Assembly (NCBI RefSeq): GCF_001975665.1 | Contig: NZ_CP019419.1 | Coordinates: 3,083,501-3,147,500, forward strand | Direction: 5' to 3' | Length of the DNA stretch: 64,000 bases | Source: Polaribacter reichenbachii | GTDB lineage: Bacteria > Bacteroidota > Bacteroidia > Flavobacteriales > Flavobacteriaceae | Shown: piece after piece, positions 1-8,472 of the stretch | Layout: the number at the start of each line of letters is the position of its first letter | How positions within the stretch are numbered: position 1 is the first letter of the stretch | The notes under the pieces: generated by a model | Told to the model about the DNA's origin: nothing | The model's database searches: none | Seen by the model: only the letters and a program-made list of their open reading frames with translations | Program-made: the position numbers and the translations under genes

Positions 1-283
1 TTGAAGCTTGATTTAATAAAATCATTACCATAGAAAAGCTAAACACCATTATAGATATTAAACCTCCAATAAATGAACTTAAAATTACTCTTGCAGTTTC
101 TATATTATTGATAACCAAACCTGGTAAAAAATCAACCAAATATTTAGAAATACCTTTATTTTCGGCAAACATCATTAGATAAGCAAATAGTGCACCTGCA
201 ATAGATATAATTGTAGGAAAGAAAGCTATTTTATCTTTTAAATGATATATTTTTCTAAATATCTGTAAAAATTTATCCTTCAT
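1..283 (-). CDS. DUF2254 family membrane protein, N-terminal part
   Basis: The open frame starts at an ATG at 283 and runs off the left edge without a stop, so only the first 94 or so residues are visible. It begins MKDKFLQIFRKIYHLKDK, followed by two hydrophobic segments, the second containing SFIGGLISIMVFSFSMVMI. This layout and the wording around the second segment match the N-terminus of the DUF2254 family of predicted inner-membrane proteins, whose function is unknown to me. Its start overlaps the stop of miaA by 11 bases on the same strand, so the two are probably co-transcribed with the ion channel gene. The family call comes from remembered sequence and is fairly good; no function can be inferred. 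Confidence 0.7.
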   Translation of the reverse strand, partial: MKDKFLQIFRKIYHLKDKIAFFPTIISIAGALFAYLMMFAENKGISKYLVDFLPGLVINNIETARVILSSFIGGLISIMVFSFSMVMILLNQAS

Positions 284-1196
284 TAATAATGTTTTCTTCT
301 ATAGTTTTTATGATTTGGTTGCTATCCGTTTTGTAATCGAACCATAAAGTTTTTTCATCTTTTTTAAACCAAGTTATTTGTCTTTTTGCAAAACGTCTAG
401 TATTTTTTTTGATTTCAGAAATGGCAAATTCTTTGGTAAAATCATCATCAAAATAAGAAAATAACTCTCTATAACCTACAGTTTGTAATGCATTTAAATT
501 TTTATATTCAAATAATTCTTTGGCTTCTTCTAACAAACCGTTTTTAATCATTAAATCTACTCTTTGGTTAATTCTGCTATAAATAATTTCTCTATTTGCT
601 GTTAAACCTACTTTTATACTATTAAAATTTCTTGATTCTTTAGGTTTGTTTTTAAAAGTAGAGTAGGGTGTATTTGTACCAATACAAATTTCTAAAGCTC
701 TCATTATTCTATGAGGATTCTCGATTGCAATAGTATTGTAAGTTTCAATATCTAAATCCTTTAATTTTTCTTGTAAAGATTCAATTCCTTTTTCTTCTAG
801 TTCTTTGGTTAAATCTATTCTGATTTGTTTATCAACTTCAGGAAAATAATCTAGACCTTTTAAAACAGCATCTACATATAAACCACTACCACCAACCATA
901 ATTTGCACAGAGTTTTCAATAAACAAATCATCTAATTTGGCTAAAGCATCTCTTTCGAATTGCCCCACATTATAATCATTAAAAATACTTCTATTTTGTA
1001 TAAAATGATGATTTGCTGCTGCTAGTTCTTCAGGTTCTGGTACTGCTGTTCCAATGGTCATTTCTTTATAAAACTGTCTAGAATCGCAAGAAATAATATC
1101 ACTTTTAAAATGATTTGCCAATTTTATACTTAAAGCAGTTTTACCAATTGCTGTTGGCCCAACAATTGTAATTAAGGTGTTTTTGTGTTGTATCAT
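273..1196 (-). CDS. miaA: tRNA dimethylallyltransferase
   Basis: MiaA transfers a dimethylallyl group to N6 of adenosine 37 in tRNAs that read codons starting with U, the first step to the ms2i6A modification. The 307-residue protein has the normal family length. The N-terminal P-loop reads GPTAIGKT (residues 13-20), followed by the substrate-loop segment SCDSRQFYKEMTIGTA and the VGGSGLY motif typical of the family. The C-terminal RRFAKRQITWFKKD segment is the conserved tRNA-binding end. Its ATG overlaps the TGA of the upstream ion channel gene by four bases (ATGA), which suggests translational coupling within one minus-strand operon. Confidence 0.97.
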   Translation of the reverse strand: MIQHKNTLITIVGPTAIGKTALSIKLANHFKSDIISCDSRQFYKEMTIGTAVPEPEELAAANHHFIQNRSIFNDYNVGQFERDALAKLDDLFIENSVQIMVGGSGLYVDAVLKGLDYFPEVDKQIRIDLTKELEEKGIESLQEKLKDLDIETYNTIAIENPHRIMRALEICIGTNTPYSTFKNKPKESRNFNSIKVGLTANREIIYSRINQRVDLMIKNGLLEEAKELFEYKNLNALQTVGYRELFSYFDDDFTKEFAISEIKKNTRRFAKRQITWFKKDEKTLWFDYKTDSNQIIKTIEENIINEG

Positions 1197-2020
1197 TCGT
1201 TTAAAATACTACCACAATTATAACAAAAAGTGGCATTTTCTTTATGATTATCTTTTAAACAATTTGGGCAAGATTGTGTATTTGTATGATGTTCGTTAGC
1301 GGTTTTTGTCATTTCAGAACTTACAATTCCTGTGGGTATTGCAATAATAGAATACCCTAAAATCATAATTACACTTGCAATTAATTGTCCTAAGGGAGTT
1401 TGTGGTGCAATATCTCCAAAACCAACTGTAGTAAGCGTAACTATTGCCCAATAAATACTTTTTGGGATGTTAGTAAAACCATTTTCTGCACCTTCTATCA
1501 TATACATTACTGTTCCTAAAATAATACAAACAATTAAAACAAAAAATAAAAAAACTGCAATTTTAGCTCTACTTGCTTTTAATGCTAAAAGTAATTTGTT
1601 AGATGCACCTATATATCTTGCTAATTTTAAGATTCTAAAAACTCTTAACAATCGTAATGCTCTTAAAGCCACTAAACCTTGTGAGCCAGCAAAAATAAAA
1701 GATATGTAAATTGGTATGGTAGATAAAAAATCGATAATACCGTAAAAACTAAAAATATATTTAAAAGGTTTTTTAATAGAAATTATTCTTAAAATATACT
1801 CAAAACTAAATAAAATGGTAATAATCCATTCGCCAACATATAAGGCATTATGGTATTTAGCATCAAAATTTTCTACACTTTCTAGCATAACCAATATAAT
1901 ACTAGCAATAATGGCAACTAGTAAAATAACGTCAAATAGTTTTCCTTTGGGTGTATCTGCCTCATAAATTATTTCATGAAGTCGAAATTTCCAGGATGCT
2001 TTTTTAGTAGATTTCTTCAA
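1193..2020 (-). CDS. Voltage-gated-type potassium channel with C-terminal zinc ribbon
   Basis: This 275-residue protein has the six-segment architecture of a voltage-gated cation channel. The S4-like helix carries arginines every third residue (R120, R123, R126, R129), and the pore loop holds the potassium-type filter TTVGFGD at 197-203. It would form a tetramer in the inner membrane and conduct K+. After the last helix a short tail contains CPNC (251-254) and CYNC (266-269), a small zinc ribbon of the kind found in several bacterial channels of this group. The start at 2020 is the first ATG and lies in a basic cytoplasmic N-terminus. It is the first gene of the channel-miaA-DUF2254 run. Gating stimulus and physiological role cannot be read from the sequence. 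Confidence 0.9.
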   Translation of the reverse strand: MKKSTKKASWKFRLHEIIYEADTPKGKLFDVILLVAIIASIILVMLESVENFDAKYHNALYVGEWIITILFSFEYILRIISIKKPFKYIFSFYGIIDFLSTIPIYISFIFAGSQGLVALRALRLLRVFRILKLARYIGASNKLLLALKASRAKIAVFLFFVLIVCIILGTVMYMIEGAENGFTNIPKSIYWAIVTLTTVGFGDIAPQTPLGQLIASVIMILGYSIIAIPTGIVSSEMTKTANEHHTNTQSCPNCLKDNHKENATFCYNCGSILNE

Positions 2021-2211
2021 ATTTTATTTAAATTTCTAATACAATACTACAAATATTTAGTGGATTTATAATTTTTTTTACCTCATTTTTCTCTTTGTTT
2101 ACAAGGAATTTGATTTTTTTTTGAAAAAAAACAAACTTTTTTAAAACCGTACTTACAATTACCTCGTATGTATATGTGAGATTCAATTAATATAACTTAA
2201 AAACTCACACA

Positions 2212-2856
2212 ATGAAAAAAACAAAAATTTTAGTAGTAACCGTTTTCGCAGCGATTATCGGTTTAATTACAATTGCAGCAGATCATATTGATGCTCCTGC
2301 AGTAAGCGGATCATCAGCAGACATTACAGACTTTTATGCTTTTGAAGGAGAAGATAGTAACAATTTAGTATTTGTTGCAAATGTGCAAGGATTATTAAGC
2401 CCTTCAGCAACTACTGCAGCTTCTTTTAGTGAAAATGTTATGGTAGAATTTAATATTGATACTAATGATGATAAAGTAGAGGATTTAGTGATACAAGCTA
2501 TTCCAAGAGATGGTAAAATGTATTTCTTTGGCCCATATTCACCAACAACAACAGGATTAAATAGTACAATTAATGAAATGGCAACAAAATCTGAAGTAGC
2601 AATTTCATCTTCTTCTGCAATTGTTGCGAACCAAAATGGGATGAAATTTTTTGCAGGACCAAGAGATGATCCTTTCTTTATGGATTTTGCACAATATGGA
2701 GAAATTATAGGTGGTAATGCAACTGGATTCAACAGTCCTGGTTCAGATACTTTTGCAGGTACAAACGTAATGTCTATAGTTGTAGAAGTGCCTAAAAGTG
2801 AAATAGGTGGTTCTGGTACAATTAATACTTGGGTAGAAGCAAAATCTAAACAATAA
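2212..2856 (+). CDS. DUF4331 family protein, N-terminal-half type
   Basis: The 214-residue secreted protein has a signal peptide (MKKTKILVVTVFAAIIGLIT) followed at once by the DUF4331 hallmark ADHIDAPAVSGSSADITDFYAF. DUF4331 proteins are usually around 400-500 residues in my recollection. This one stops after what looks like the N-terminal half, and the segment resembling the usual C-terminal half is encoded by the next gene. Function is unknown; the family is secreted or surface-exposed. The 190-base leader (2021-2211) has no TAnnTTTG box, so transcription may depend on an alternative sigma factor. The gene opens a plus-strand cluster with a lipoprotein, a TPR protein and a TonB receptor, which suggests a surface-uptake or sensing role. 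Confidence 0.85.
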   Translation: MKKTKILVVTVFAAIIGLITIAADHIDAPAVSGSSADITDFYAFEGEDSNNLVFVANVQGLLSPSATTAASFSENVMVEFNIDTNDDKVEDLVIQAIPRDGKMYFFGPYSPTTTGLNSTINEMATKSEVAISSSSAIVANQNGMKFFAGPRDDPFFMDFAQYGEIIGGNATGFNSPGSDTFAGTNVMSIVVEVPKSEIGGSGTINTWVEAKSKQ

Positions 2857-2887
2857 TAAACTAACTAACAATTTAAAATATACAAAT

Positions 2888-3442
2888 ATGAAAATTTTTA
2901 AAATAAAATATATAGCAATCGCAGTTGCATCACTACTAATGGTAAGCTGTAATAATGATGATAATATGATGGAGGAAACTTCAATTGATTTTTCTGGAAC
3001 TTTTGTGCAAAAAGATCAAATGGGTAGACCAGCTGTAAACACAGTATTTGTTTCTTCTGATAGTAAAGACGCTTTTAATACTACTATACCATCTCAGCAA
3101 GGAGCAATGTTTCAATCTATGTTTCAGACTAATTTAACAGGTTTAAGTCCTGCTTATGCAAATGATGGAGATACAAATGCATTAGGTTTAGACGCTGCAA
3201 CTTTTACAGGTTTATTAGCTACAGACGTTTTAAATGTTTCTTTAGATGGTACCACAACTTTTTATGATGGTACAAATGTTTTAACAGGTAGAGCTTTAGC
3301 AGATGATGTAATTACTGTAGAATTATTATTGATTTTTGGTGGAGAAGATTTTTCTGAAAACCCTAGTTTATCTAATGATAATGTAGATTCAAATGATAAA
3401 GAATTTTCAGATTCTTTTCCATATTTAGCTTCACCTTGGTAA
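2888..3442 (+). CDS. DUF4331-like lipoprotein, C-terminal-half type
   Basis: The 184-residue product has a lipoprotein signal (basic MKIFKIKY, a hydrophobic run, then lipobox LMVSC with the cysteine near residue 21) and an Asn/Asp-rich spacer typical of exported flavobacterial lipoproteins. The body contains QMGRPAVNTVF, a conserved LADDVITVEL segment and a SFPYLASPW ending. These are features I associate with the C-terminal half of DUF4331 proteins. It follows the first DUF4331 gene by 31 bases and is almost certainly co-transcribed. The simplest reading is one ancestral protein split into two exported parts, the second anchored by lipid. Molecular function is unknown. Confidence 0.78.
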   Translation: MKIFKIKYIAIAVASLLMVSCNNDDNMMEETSIDFSGTFVQKDQMGRPAVNTVFVSSDSKDAFNTTIPSQQGAMFQSMFQTNLTGLSPAYANDGDTNALGLDAATFTGLLATDVLNVSLDGTTTFYDGTNVLTGRALADDVITVELLLIFGGEDFSENPSLSNDNVDSNDKEFSDSFPYLASPW

Positions 3443-3465
3443 AAACTAAAAATTTCAACTAATTG

Positions 3466-3498
3466 TTCCCCCATATTTGTTCCCCCGCAAATTCCCCC
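3466..3498. repeat. Three TTCCCCC runs after the DUF4331 pair
   Basis: TTCCCCC occurs at 3466-3472, 3480-3486 and 3492-3498, in a genome where C-runs are rare. One similar run lies at 56956-56962, also just after a lipoprotein gene. No function is assigned. Confidence 0.4.
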
Positions 3499-3531
3499 AA
3501 GCAATTAAAAAGAAATTACCCCTAATAGAAC

Positions 3532-3556
3532 ACTGGCGTATATAAAATACGCCAGT
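3532..3556 (+). terminator. Hairpin between the DUF4331 pair and the TPR gene
   Basis: ACTGGCGTA and TACGCCAGT form a perfect 9-bp stem with a 7-base loop. It is followed by TATT rather than a long T-run, so it could be a weak terminator or an RNA-processing or stability element that reduces expression of the downstream genes relative to the DUF4331 genes. Confidence 0.55.
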
Positions 3557-3585
3557 TATTAAAAACCAACTTAAAACTACAAATC

Positions 3586-4881
3586 ATGAAATACATCCAA
3601 CTTATTTTAATATTTGTAACTTTTTCTATCACAATTAGTTGCAAAACAAGCCAAACCAAACAAATTACAAACCCAGAAGAATATAAAGCTTATTTAGAAG
3701 TAGATAAAAATATGGACTTAGATAATGCCAATAAAGAATTAAACTTCTGGAGTAATAAACTTGCTAAAACACCAAATCAATACCCTTATTATTCTAAAAT
3801 TGCTAGTGCTAATTCTCAATTATTTAAGTTAACAGGTAATATTAATCAACTAAAAAAAGCTGAAGAAAGTTTATTAGTAGCTAACCAAAAAACTAATTTT
3901 AATAACGCTGGTTATTTAAGAGGTTTGGCTAGAAATTATGTTTCTCAACATCTTTTTCAAGAAGCTTTAGAACTACTTTTAAAAGCAGAAAAAAACGGAG
4001 AAAATTTAACTCAAACGCATTTTATGTTAGTAGATGTTTATTTAGAATTAGGCGATTATGATAAAGTAGATCAATATTTATCCGAAGTAAAAAACCTTAA
4101 CAATTTCGATTATTTAATAAGATTGTCTAAGTACAATGATCATTTAGGAAATTTAGATAATGCTATTAAATATTTAGAGAGTTCTTTAAAAATTGCAAAA
4201 TCAACCAAAAACGAAACATTAATTCAGTGGAATTACACAAATCTTGCAGATTATTATGGTCATTCAGGTAGAATAGAAGATTCTTATAAAGCTTATTTAA
4301 ATGCTTTAGCTATTAATCCTAATAACTGTTATGCAAAAAAAGGAATTGCATGGATTGTGTATTCTTATGAAAGAAATCCAGAAGAAGCTTTAAGAATTTT
4401 AGATGCAATACAAAAAGAAAACACCTCTCCTGATTACTTCTTGTTAAAGTCAGAAATTGCAGATTTTATGGGGAATATTGCAGAAAAAGAAAGGCAAACT
4501 AAAAAATATTTAGCATCTGTTTCAGATGATAAATATGGAGCTATGTATGCAAAATACAATGTAATTTTATTTGCTGATAATGCCGATAAAAAGAAAGAAG
4601 CAATAGAAATTGCCCAACAAGAAGTTTTGGAGAGACCAACAACACAATCTTACGATTTATTAGCTTGGGCTTATTACAAAAACGGAGAATCTAAAAAAGC
4701 TTTAGAAATTAGCGAGAACTTTGTAATAGGTAAAACTTTTGAGCCAGAAGCATTATTACACACAGCACATATTTTAAAACAAAATGATAAAATTCTAGAA
4801 GCTAGAAAATTGAAAAAAGAATTATTAGAAAGTGTTTATGAGTTAGGTCCATTAACAGAAAATGAGATAAAAAACATTTAA
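3586..4881 (+). CDS. Tetratricopeptide-repeat lipoprotein
   Basis: The 431-residue protein has a signal sequence ending in a lipobox-like ITISC (cysteine near residue 19), so it is probably an outer-membrane or periplasmic lipoprotein. Most of the rest is a helical solenoid of TPR-like units. Examples are LRGLARNYVSQHLFQEALEL, a DYDKVDQYL unit, and the unit around residues 212-250 with AYLNALAINPNNCYAKKGIA. TPR arrays bind proteins, so it is likely a scaffold partner of the neighbouring exported proteins or receptor. It lies 21 bases before the TonB receptor gene. No enzymatic motif is visible. Confidence 0.82.
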   Translation: MKYIQLILIFVTFSITISCKTSQTKQITNPEEYKAYLEVDKNMDLDNANKELNFWSNKLAKTPNQYPYYSKIASANSQLFKLTGNINQLKKAEESLLVANQKTNFNNAGYLRGLARNYVSQHLFQEALELLLKAEKNGENLTQTHFMLVDVYLELGDYDKVDQYLSEVKNLNNFDYLIRLSKYNDHLGNLDNAIKYLESSLKIAKSTKNETLIQWNYTNLADYYGHSGRIEDSYKAYLNALAINPNNCYAKKGIAWIVYSYERNPEEALRILDAIQKENTSPDYFLLKSEIADFMGNIAEKERQTKKYLASVSDDKYGAMYAKYNVILFADNADKKKEAIEIAQQEVLERPTTQSYDLLAWAYYKNGESKKALEISENFVIGKTFEPEALLHTAHILKQNDKILEARKLKKELLESVYELGPLTENEIKNI

Positions 4882-4902
4882 ATTCGCGAAAATTTTTTAA
4901 TT

Positions 4903-7131
4903 ATGAGATATAGAATAATCTTTATTTTACTTTTTACTTTCAGTTTGCAAGCTGTAGCTCAAACTATAAAAGGGCAAATTGTAGACCCTTTTAATGAACC
5001 TTTAGAGAATGTTTATGTTGTAAATGAAGTATCAAATATACATACACATACCAATGAAAATGGAAATTTTACTTTAGATAAAACAGCCGTAAATAGTAGC
5101 ATTCAAGTAAGTATACTTGGATACCAAAAAAAGACCATAAAAGTAATGCCAGAACATTTAAAAAATGGTATTACCATCATTTTAAAAACGAAAACTTTTC
5201 AATTAGAAGAAATGGTTTTGCGTAAAGAAATTAATGCTTTGCAAACCATTGCAAGAGTAGACTTACAATTAAATCCTGTAAATAACTCACAAGAAATTTT
5301 AAGAAAAGTACCGGGTTTATTTATTGGTCAGCATGCTGGAGGAGGAAAAGCAGAACAGATTTTTTTAAGAGGTTTTGATATAGATCATGGAACAGATATT
5401 ACACTTTCTGTTGATGGTATGCCAATTAATATGGTTTCTCATGCACATGGTCAAGGCTATTCTGATTTACATTTTGTAATACCAGAAACCATTAAAAACA
5501 TTGATTTTGGTAAAGGACCTTATTATGCAAACCAAGGTGATTTTAACACAGCGGGTTATGTAAATTTTGCAACAAAAACAGCCATCAACAAAAATATGGT
5601 TTCTGTTGGTTATGGAGATTTTAACTCAATTAGAACTGTTGCAATGTTCAATTTACTAGAAAATGCTAAAAACGATGATGCTTATGTAGCTCTAGAATAT
5701 ATTGAGTTTGATGGTCCTTTTGAGTCTCCACAGAATTTTAATAGACTAAATTTATTTGCAAAATACAATACGTTTTTAAATGGTAAAGACAAATTAACGG
5801 TTTCAGCCTCACATTTTACAAGTGCTTGGGATGCTTCTGGACAAATACCAGAAAGAGAAGTTGCTAATGGTAATATTTCACGTTTTGGTGCTATAGATGA
5901 TACAGAAGGTGGTTTTACATCTAGATCTAATATAAATGTTCAGTTACAGAAAACTTTAGAGGATGCATCTATTTTTAAAGCAAATGCATTTTATACAAAT
6001 TATAATTTTGAGTTGTATTCTAACTTTACTTTTTTCTTAGAGGATGCTATAAATGGAGATCAAATAAAGCAATTTGAAGATAGAAATATTTATGGGATGA
6101 ATGCAAAAATCATCTCAGAAAAAGAGTATGGAAATGTAGAAGCAAAATTTACGAAAGGTTTAGGTTTACGTTTCGATAATATTAAAGACAATGAATTATC
6201 GCACACAAAAAATAGAAGCGAATTGTTAAATAGAATTCAGTTTGGAGACGTACAACAAACCAATGCTTATGCTTTTTTTAACTCTGAATTTGAGTTTGGT
6301 AATTTAAAAGTTTCACCAGCATTAAGGTTCGATTATTTTAAGTTTTTATACAATGATAATTTAAGTTCAACTTATGAAACATTAAGTAAAACCAAGGCAA
6401 TCGTAAATCCGAAGTTAAATTTTTTATACACTCAAAATGATAATTTACAATGGTTTTTAAAATCAGGAATTGGTTTTCATTCTAATGATGCAAGAGTTGT
6501 TTTACAGCATAATGCTGATAAAGTTTTACCAAGAGCTTATGGTGTAGATTTGGGTAATGTATGGAAACCAAGTAAAAATTTGGTTTTAAATACAGCACTT
6601 TGGTATTTGCTTTCAGAAGAAGAATTTGTGTATGTAGGTGATGCAGGTATTGTAGAACCTTCTGGGAAATCTGAACGTTTAGGAGTAGATTTAGGAATAA
6701 GATATCAATTAACAGATAATATTTATTTTGATACTGATGCAACTTATACAAAAGCAAAAAGTTTAGAAAATATAGTTGGAGAAGATTACATTCCTCTAGC
6801 ACCGAATTTTACGATGTCTGGAGGAATATCTTTTTCGAATCTTGGAAAATTTTCAGGTGGCTTAAGATATAGATATTTAGGAGATAGAGCTGCAAATGAA
6901 GATAATAGCATAATTGCAGAAGGTTATTTTGTAAGTGATTTAAATGTTAATTACAAAGTAAATGATATAACCTTTGGTGTAGCTGTAGAGAACCTTTTTG
7001 ATGTAGCTTGGAATGAGACACAATTTGCAACAGAAAGTAGATTGCAAAATGAAGCAAATTCTGTAGAAGAAATACATTTTACACCTGGAACACCATTTTT
7101 CGCAAAAGCAACAATTACATATCAATTTTAG
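4903..7131 (+). CDS. TonB-dependent outer-membrane receptor
   Basis: This 742-residue receptor has a signal peptide ending near QAVAQT and a carboxypeptidase-regulatory-like beta-sandwich (about residues 20-100, with GQIVDPFNEPLENVYVVNE). A plug domain follows, with the typical LRKVPGLFIG, FLRGFDIDHGTDI and VDGMPINMVSHAHGQGY segments. The rest is a beta-barrel ending in an aromatic residue (TYQF). It would import a ligand across the outer membrane using TonB energy. The His-rich plug segments (DHGTD, SHAHGQGY) could suit a metal or metal-complex ligand, but that is inference. It is the last gene of the DUF4331-DUF4331-TPR-receptor run, and two terminator hairpins follow it. Confidence 0.92.
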   Translation: MRYRIIFILLFTFSLQAVAQTIKGQIVDPFNEPLENVYVVNEVSNIHTHTNENGNFTLDKTAVNSSIQVSILGYQKKTIKVMPEHLKNGITIILKTKTFQLEEMVLRKEINALQTIARVDLQLNPVNNSQEILRKVPGLFIGQHAGGGKAEQIFLRGFDIDHGTDITLSVDGMPINMVSHAHGQGYSDLHFVIPETIKNIDFGKGPYYANQGDFNTAGYVNFATKTAINKNMVSVGYGDFNSIRTVAMFNLLENAKNDDAYVALEYIEFDGPFESPQNFNRLNLFAKYNTFLNGKDKLTVSASHFTSAWDASGQIPEREVANGNISRFGAIDDTEGGFTSRSNINVQLQKTLEDASIFKANAFYTNYNFELYSNFTFFLEDAINGDQIKQFEDRNIYGMNAKIISEKEYGNVEAKFTKGLGLRFDNIKDNELSHTKNRSELLNRIQFGDVQQTNAYAFFNSEFEFGNLKVSPALRFDYFKFLYNDNLSSTYETLSKTKAIVNPKLNFLYTQNDNLQWFLKSGIGFHSNDARVVLQHNADKVLPRAYGVDLGNVWKPSKNLVLNTALWYLLSEEEFVYVGDAGIVEPSGKSERLGVDLGIRYQLTDNIYFDTDATYTKAKSLENIVGEDYIPLAPNFTMSGGISFSNLGKFSGGLRYRYLGDRAANEDNSIIAEGYFVSDLNVNYKVNDITFGVAVENLFDVAWNETQFATESRLQNEANSVEEIHFTPGTPFFAKATITYQF

Positions 7132-7232
7132 TATGATATAATTAAGAATTAATAAAGTAAGATCTTAGAAAATATATAAAGAATAATAGAAGGAAATTAA
7201 CCTATTTTTTGGTTAGTTTAGTTGGATGGAAG

Positions 7233-7258
7233 TGCCTGTTACTTCATTGTAATGGGCA
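7233..7258 (+). terminator. First terminator after the TonB receptor
   Basis: TGCCTGTTAC and GTAATGGGCA pair around a short loop and are followed by a run of six T, giving a rho-independent terminator for the receptor operon. The stem sequence is nearly the same as in the second hairpin 80 bases on, so the two look like duplicates. Confidence 0.8.
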
Positions 7259-7313
7259 TTTTTTAAACTTATAAAAATATAAATTAAGTTTGGTTGATTT
7301 GATTTTAGATGAA

Positions 7314-7340
7314 ATGCCTATTACAATTTGTAATAGGCAT
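7314..7340. terminator. Second, bidirectional terminator
   Basis: ATGCCTATTACAA and TTGTAATAGGCAT form a nearly perfect 13-bp stem, with T-runs on both strands. It lies between convergent genes and can terminate both the receptor operon and the flavin oxidoreductase gene. Confidence 0.8.
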
Positions 7341-7360
7341 TTTTAATTGGTAAGTATTTG

Positions 7361-8275
7361 TTAAGAAGGTAAACTTTCTTTTATCAATTCCTTATTTATT
7401 GCAGCACCAGCTATTGTACCAGAAGATGTTGCTAAAGAAACAGCTCTAAAAGGAGATGTATTATCACCAGCAGCATAAACGCCTTTAATATTTGTTTTTT
7501 GAAAAAAATCGACTTCAATATGTCCAGGTTCTGTGGTTTTACATCCTAATTCTAAAGGTATTTTACAATGCTGATCAAAAGGAACTCTAGAAAAAATAGC
7601 ATCAATATTAGTTTTAGAACCATTTTTAAAAGAAATGTTTTCAATGCTACCATCAGTATGAATGATTTCTTCAATTTCTTTTTCAATAACTTCAATATTT
7701 AATTTTGATATCATATTACTTTGCTCTTCTGTTAATACTGATTTCCCATTAGTAAATAATGTTAATTTATTAGACCAATTTTGGATAAGTGTACAAAGTT
7801 CAAAAGCTGTTTTTCCATTAGCAATAATGCCTAAATTTTTATGAGCAACTTCATAACCATGGCAATAAGGACAATGTAAAATACTTATTCCCCAGCATTC
7901 AGTAAATCCTTTTATATTTGGCATTATATCTTTAACACCAGTTGTAAAAAGTACTTTTTTAGCTTTAATATTTTTAATTGAATTTGTATTAACTAAAAAA
8001 ACATCAGTTGTTTTTGTTGTTGTAATAGCTAAATCATTCAAAAATTCTACTGTATCGTATTTTAGCACCTGATTTTTAGCCTTTTCAAAAATATCTTTTG
8101 GTGTAGCACCATCTTGTGTAATAAAGTTATGTGAATGTGGTGTTTGTATGTTACAAGGTTTACCACTATCAATAATTAAAACCGTTCTTAAAGATCTACC
8201 TAATGCCATTGCAGCAGATAAACCAGCATAACTACCACCAATTATTACTACATCATATTCTTTTTTATCATTCAT
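7361..8275 (-). CDS. Thioredoxin-reductase-like FAD/NAD(P) oxidoreductase
   Basis: The 304-residue protein is a two-domain flavoprotein of the thioredoxin-reductase fold. The FAD-binding Rossmann motif is VVIIGGSYAGLSAA (9-22). A redox pair C135-P-Y-C138 sits in HCPYCHGYEV where thioredoxin reductases carry their active disulfide, and AAGDNTSP near residue 270 is the second FAD contact. It should pass electrons from NAD(P)H to a disulfide substrate in the cytoplasm. The partner is unknown, and no thioredoxin gene is adjacent. A 31-base palindrome 103 bases upstream of the start may be its operator. The gene follows the sigma/anti-sigma pair on the same strand but is separated by about 200 bases. 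Confidence 0.88.
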   Translation of the reverse strand: MNDKKEYDVVIIGGSYAGLSAAMALGRSLRTVLIIDSGKPCNIQTPHSHNFITQDGATPKDIFEKAKNQVLKYDTVEFLNDLAITTTKTTDVFLVNTNSIKNIKAKKVLFTTGVKDIMPNIKGFTECWGISILHCPYCHGYEVAHKNLGIIANGKTAFELCTLIQNWSNKLTLFTNGKSVLTEEQSNMISKLNIEVIEKEIEEIIHTDGSIENISFKNGSKTNIDAIFSRVPFDQHCKIPLELGCKTTEPGHIEVDFFQKTNIKGVYAAGDNTSPFRAVSLATSSGTIAGAAINKELIKESLPS

Positions 8276-8362
8276 TATTTTGATTTTAAATAATATTACA
8301 GAAGTTTTCTACTTCATTGAAAATAAAAGACTTCTTTATTTTTGGTAAAAGTATGTAAAATC

Positions 8363-8393
8363 AAACTTACTGCAACTTGGTTGCAATAAGTTT
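8363..8393. promoter_or_regulatory. Long palindrome, candidate operator
   Basis: AAACTTACTGCAAC and GTTGCAATAAGTTT are separated by TTG and are reverse complements apart from one mismatch. The core TGCAAC-N3-GTTGCA looks like a dimeric repressor site upstream of the flavin oxidoreductase gene. It could instead be the terminator of the anti-sigma gene, which ends 80 bases away, but no clean T-run follows on the minus strand. The cognate regulator is not in the window. Confidence 0.55.
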
Positions 8394-8472
8394 TTTTGAT
8401 AAGAAATATTATTAAATCTATTTATAGATGATTAAAGTTAAAATTTAAAAAGTAAAATTGATAATACTTAAC

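Noticed and set aside
2334..2732. A 132-codon open frame on the minus strand
   Set aside because: It is antisense to the DUF4331 gene, without promoter or recognisable protein.
6482..6802. A 106-codon minus-strand frame, very Leu/Tyr/His rich
   Set aside because: It is the antisense shadow of the TonB receptor barrel, and its composition is an artefact of complementing AT-rich coding DNA.
7233..7340. Pair of similar hairpins considered as an integron- or transposon-type site
   Set aside because: Both have T-runs and lie directly after an operon, so ordinary tandem terminators explain them. No recombinase is nearby.
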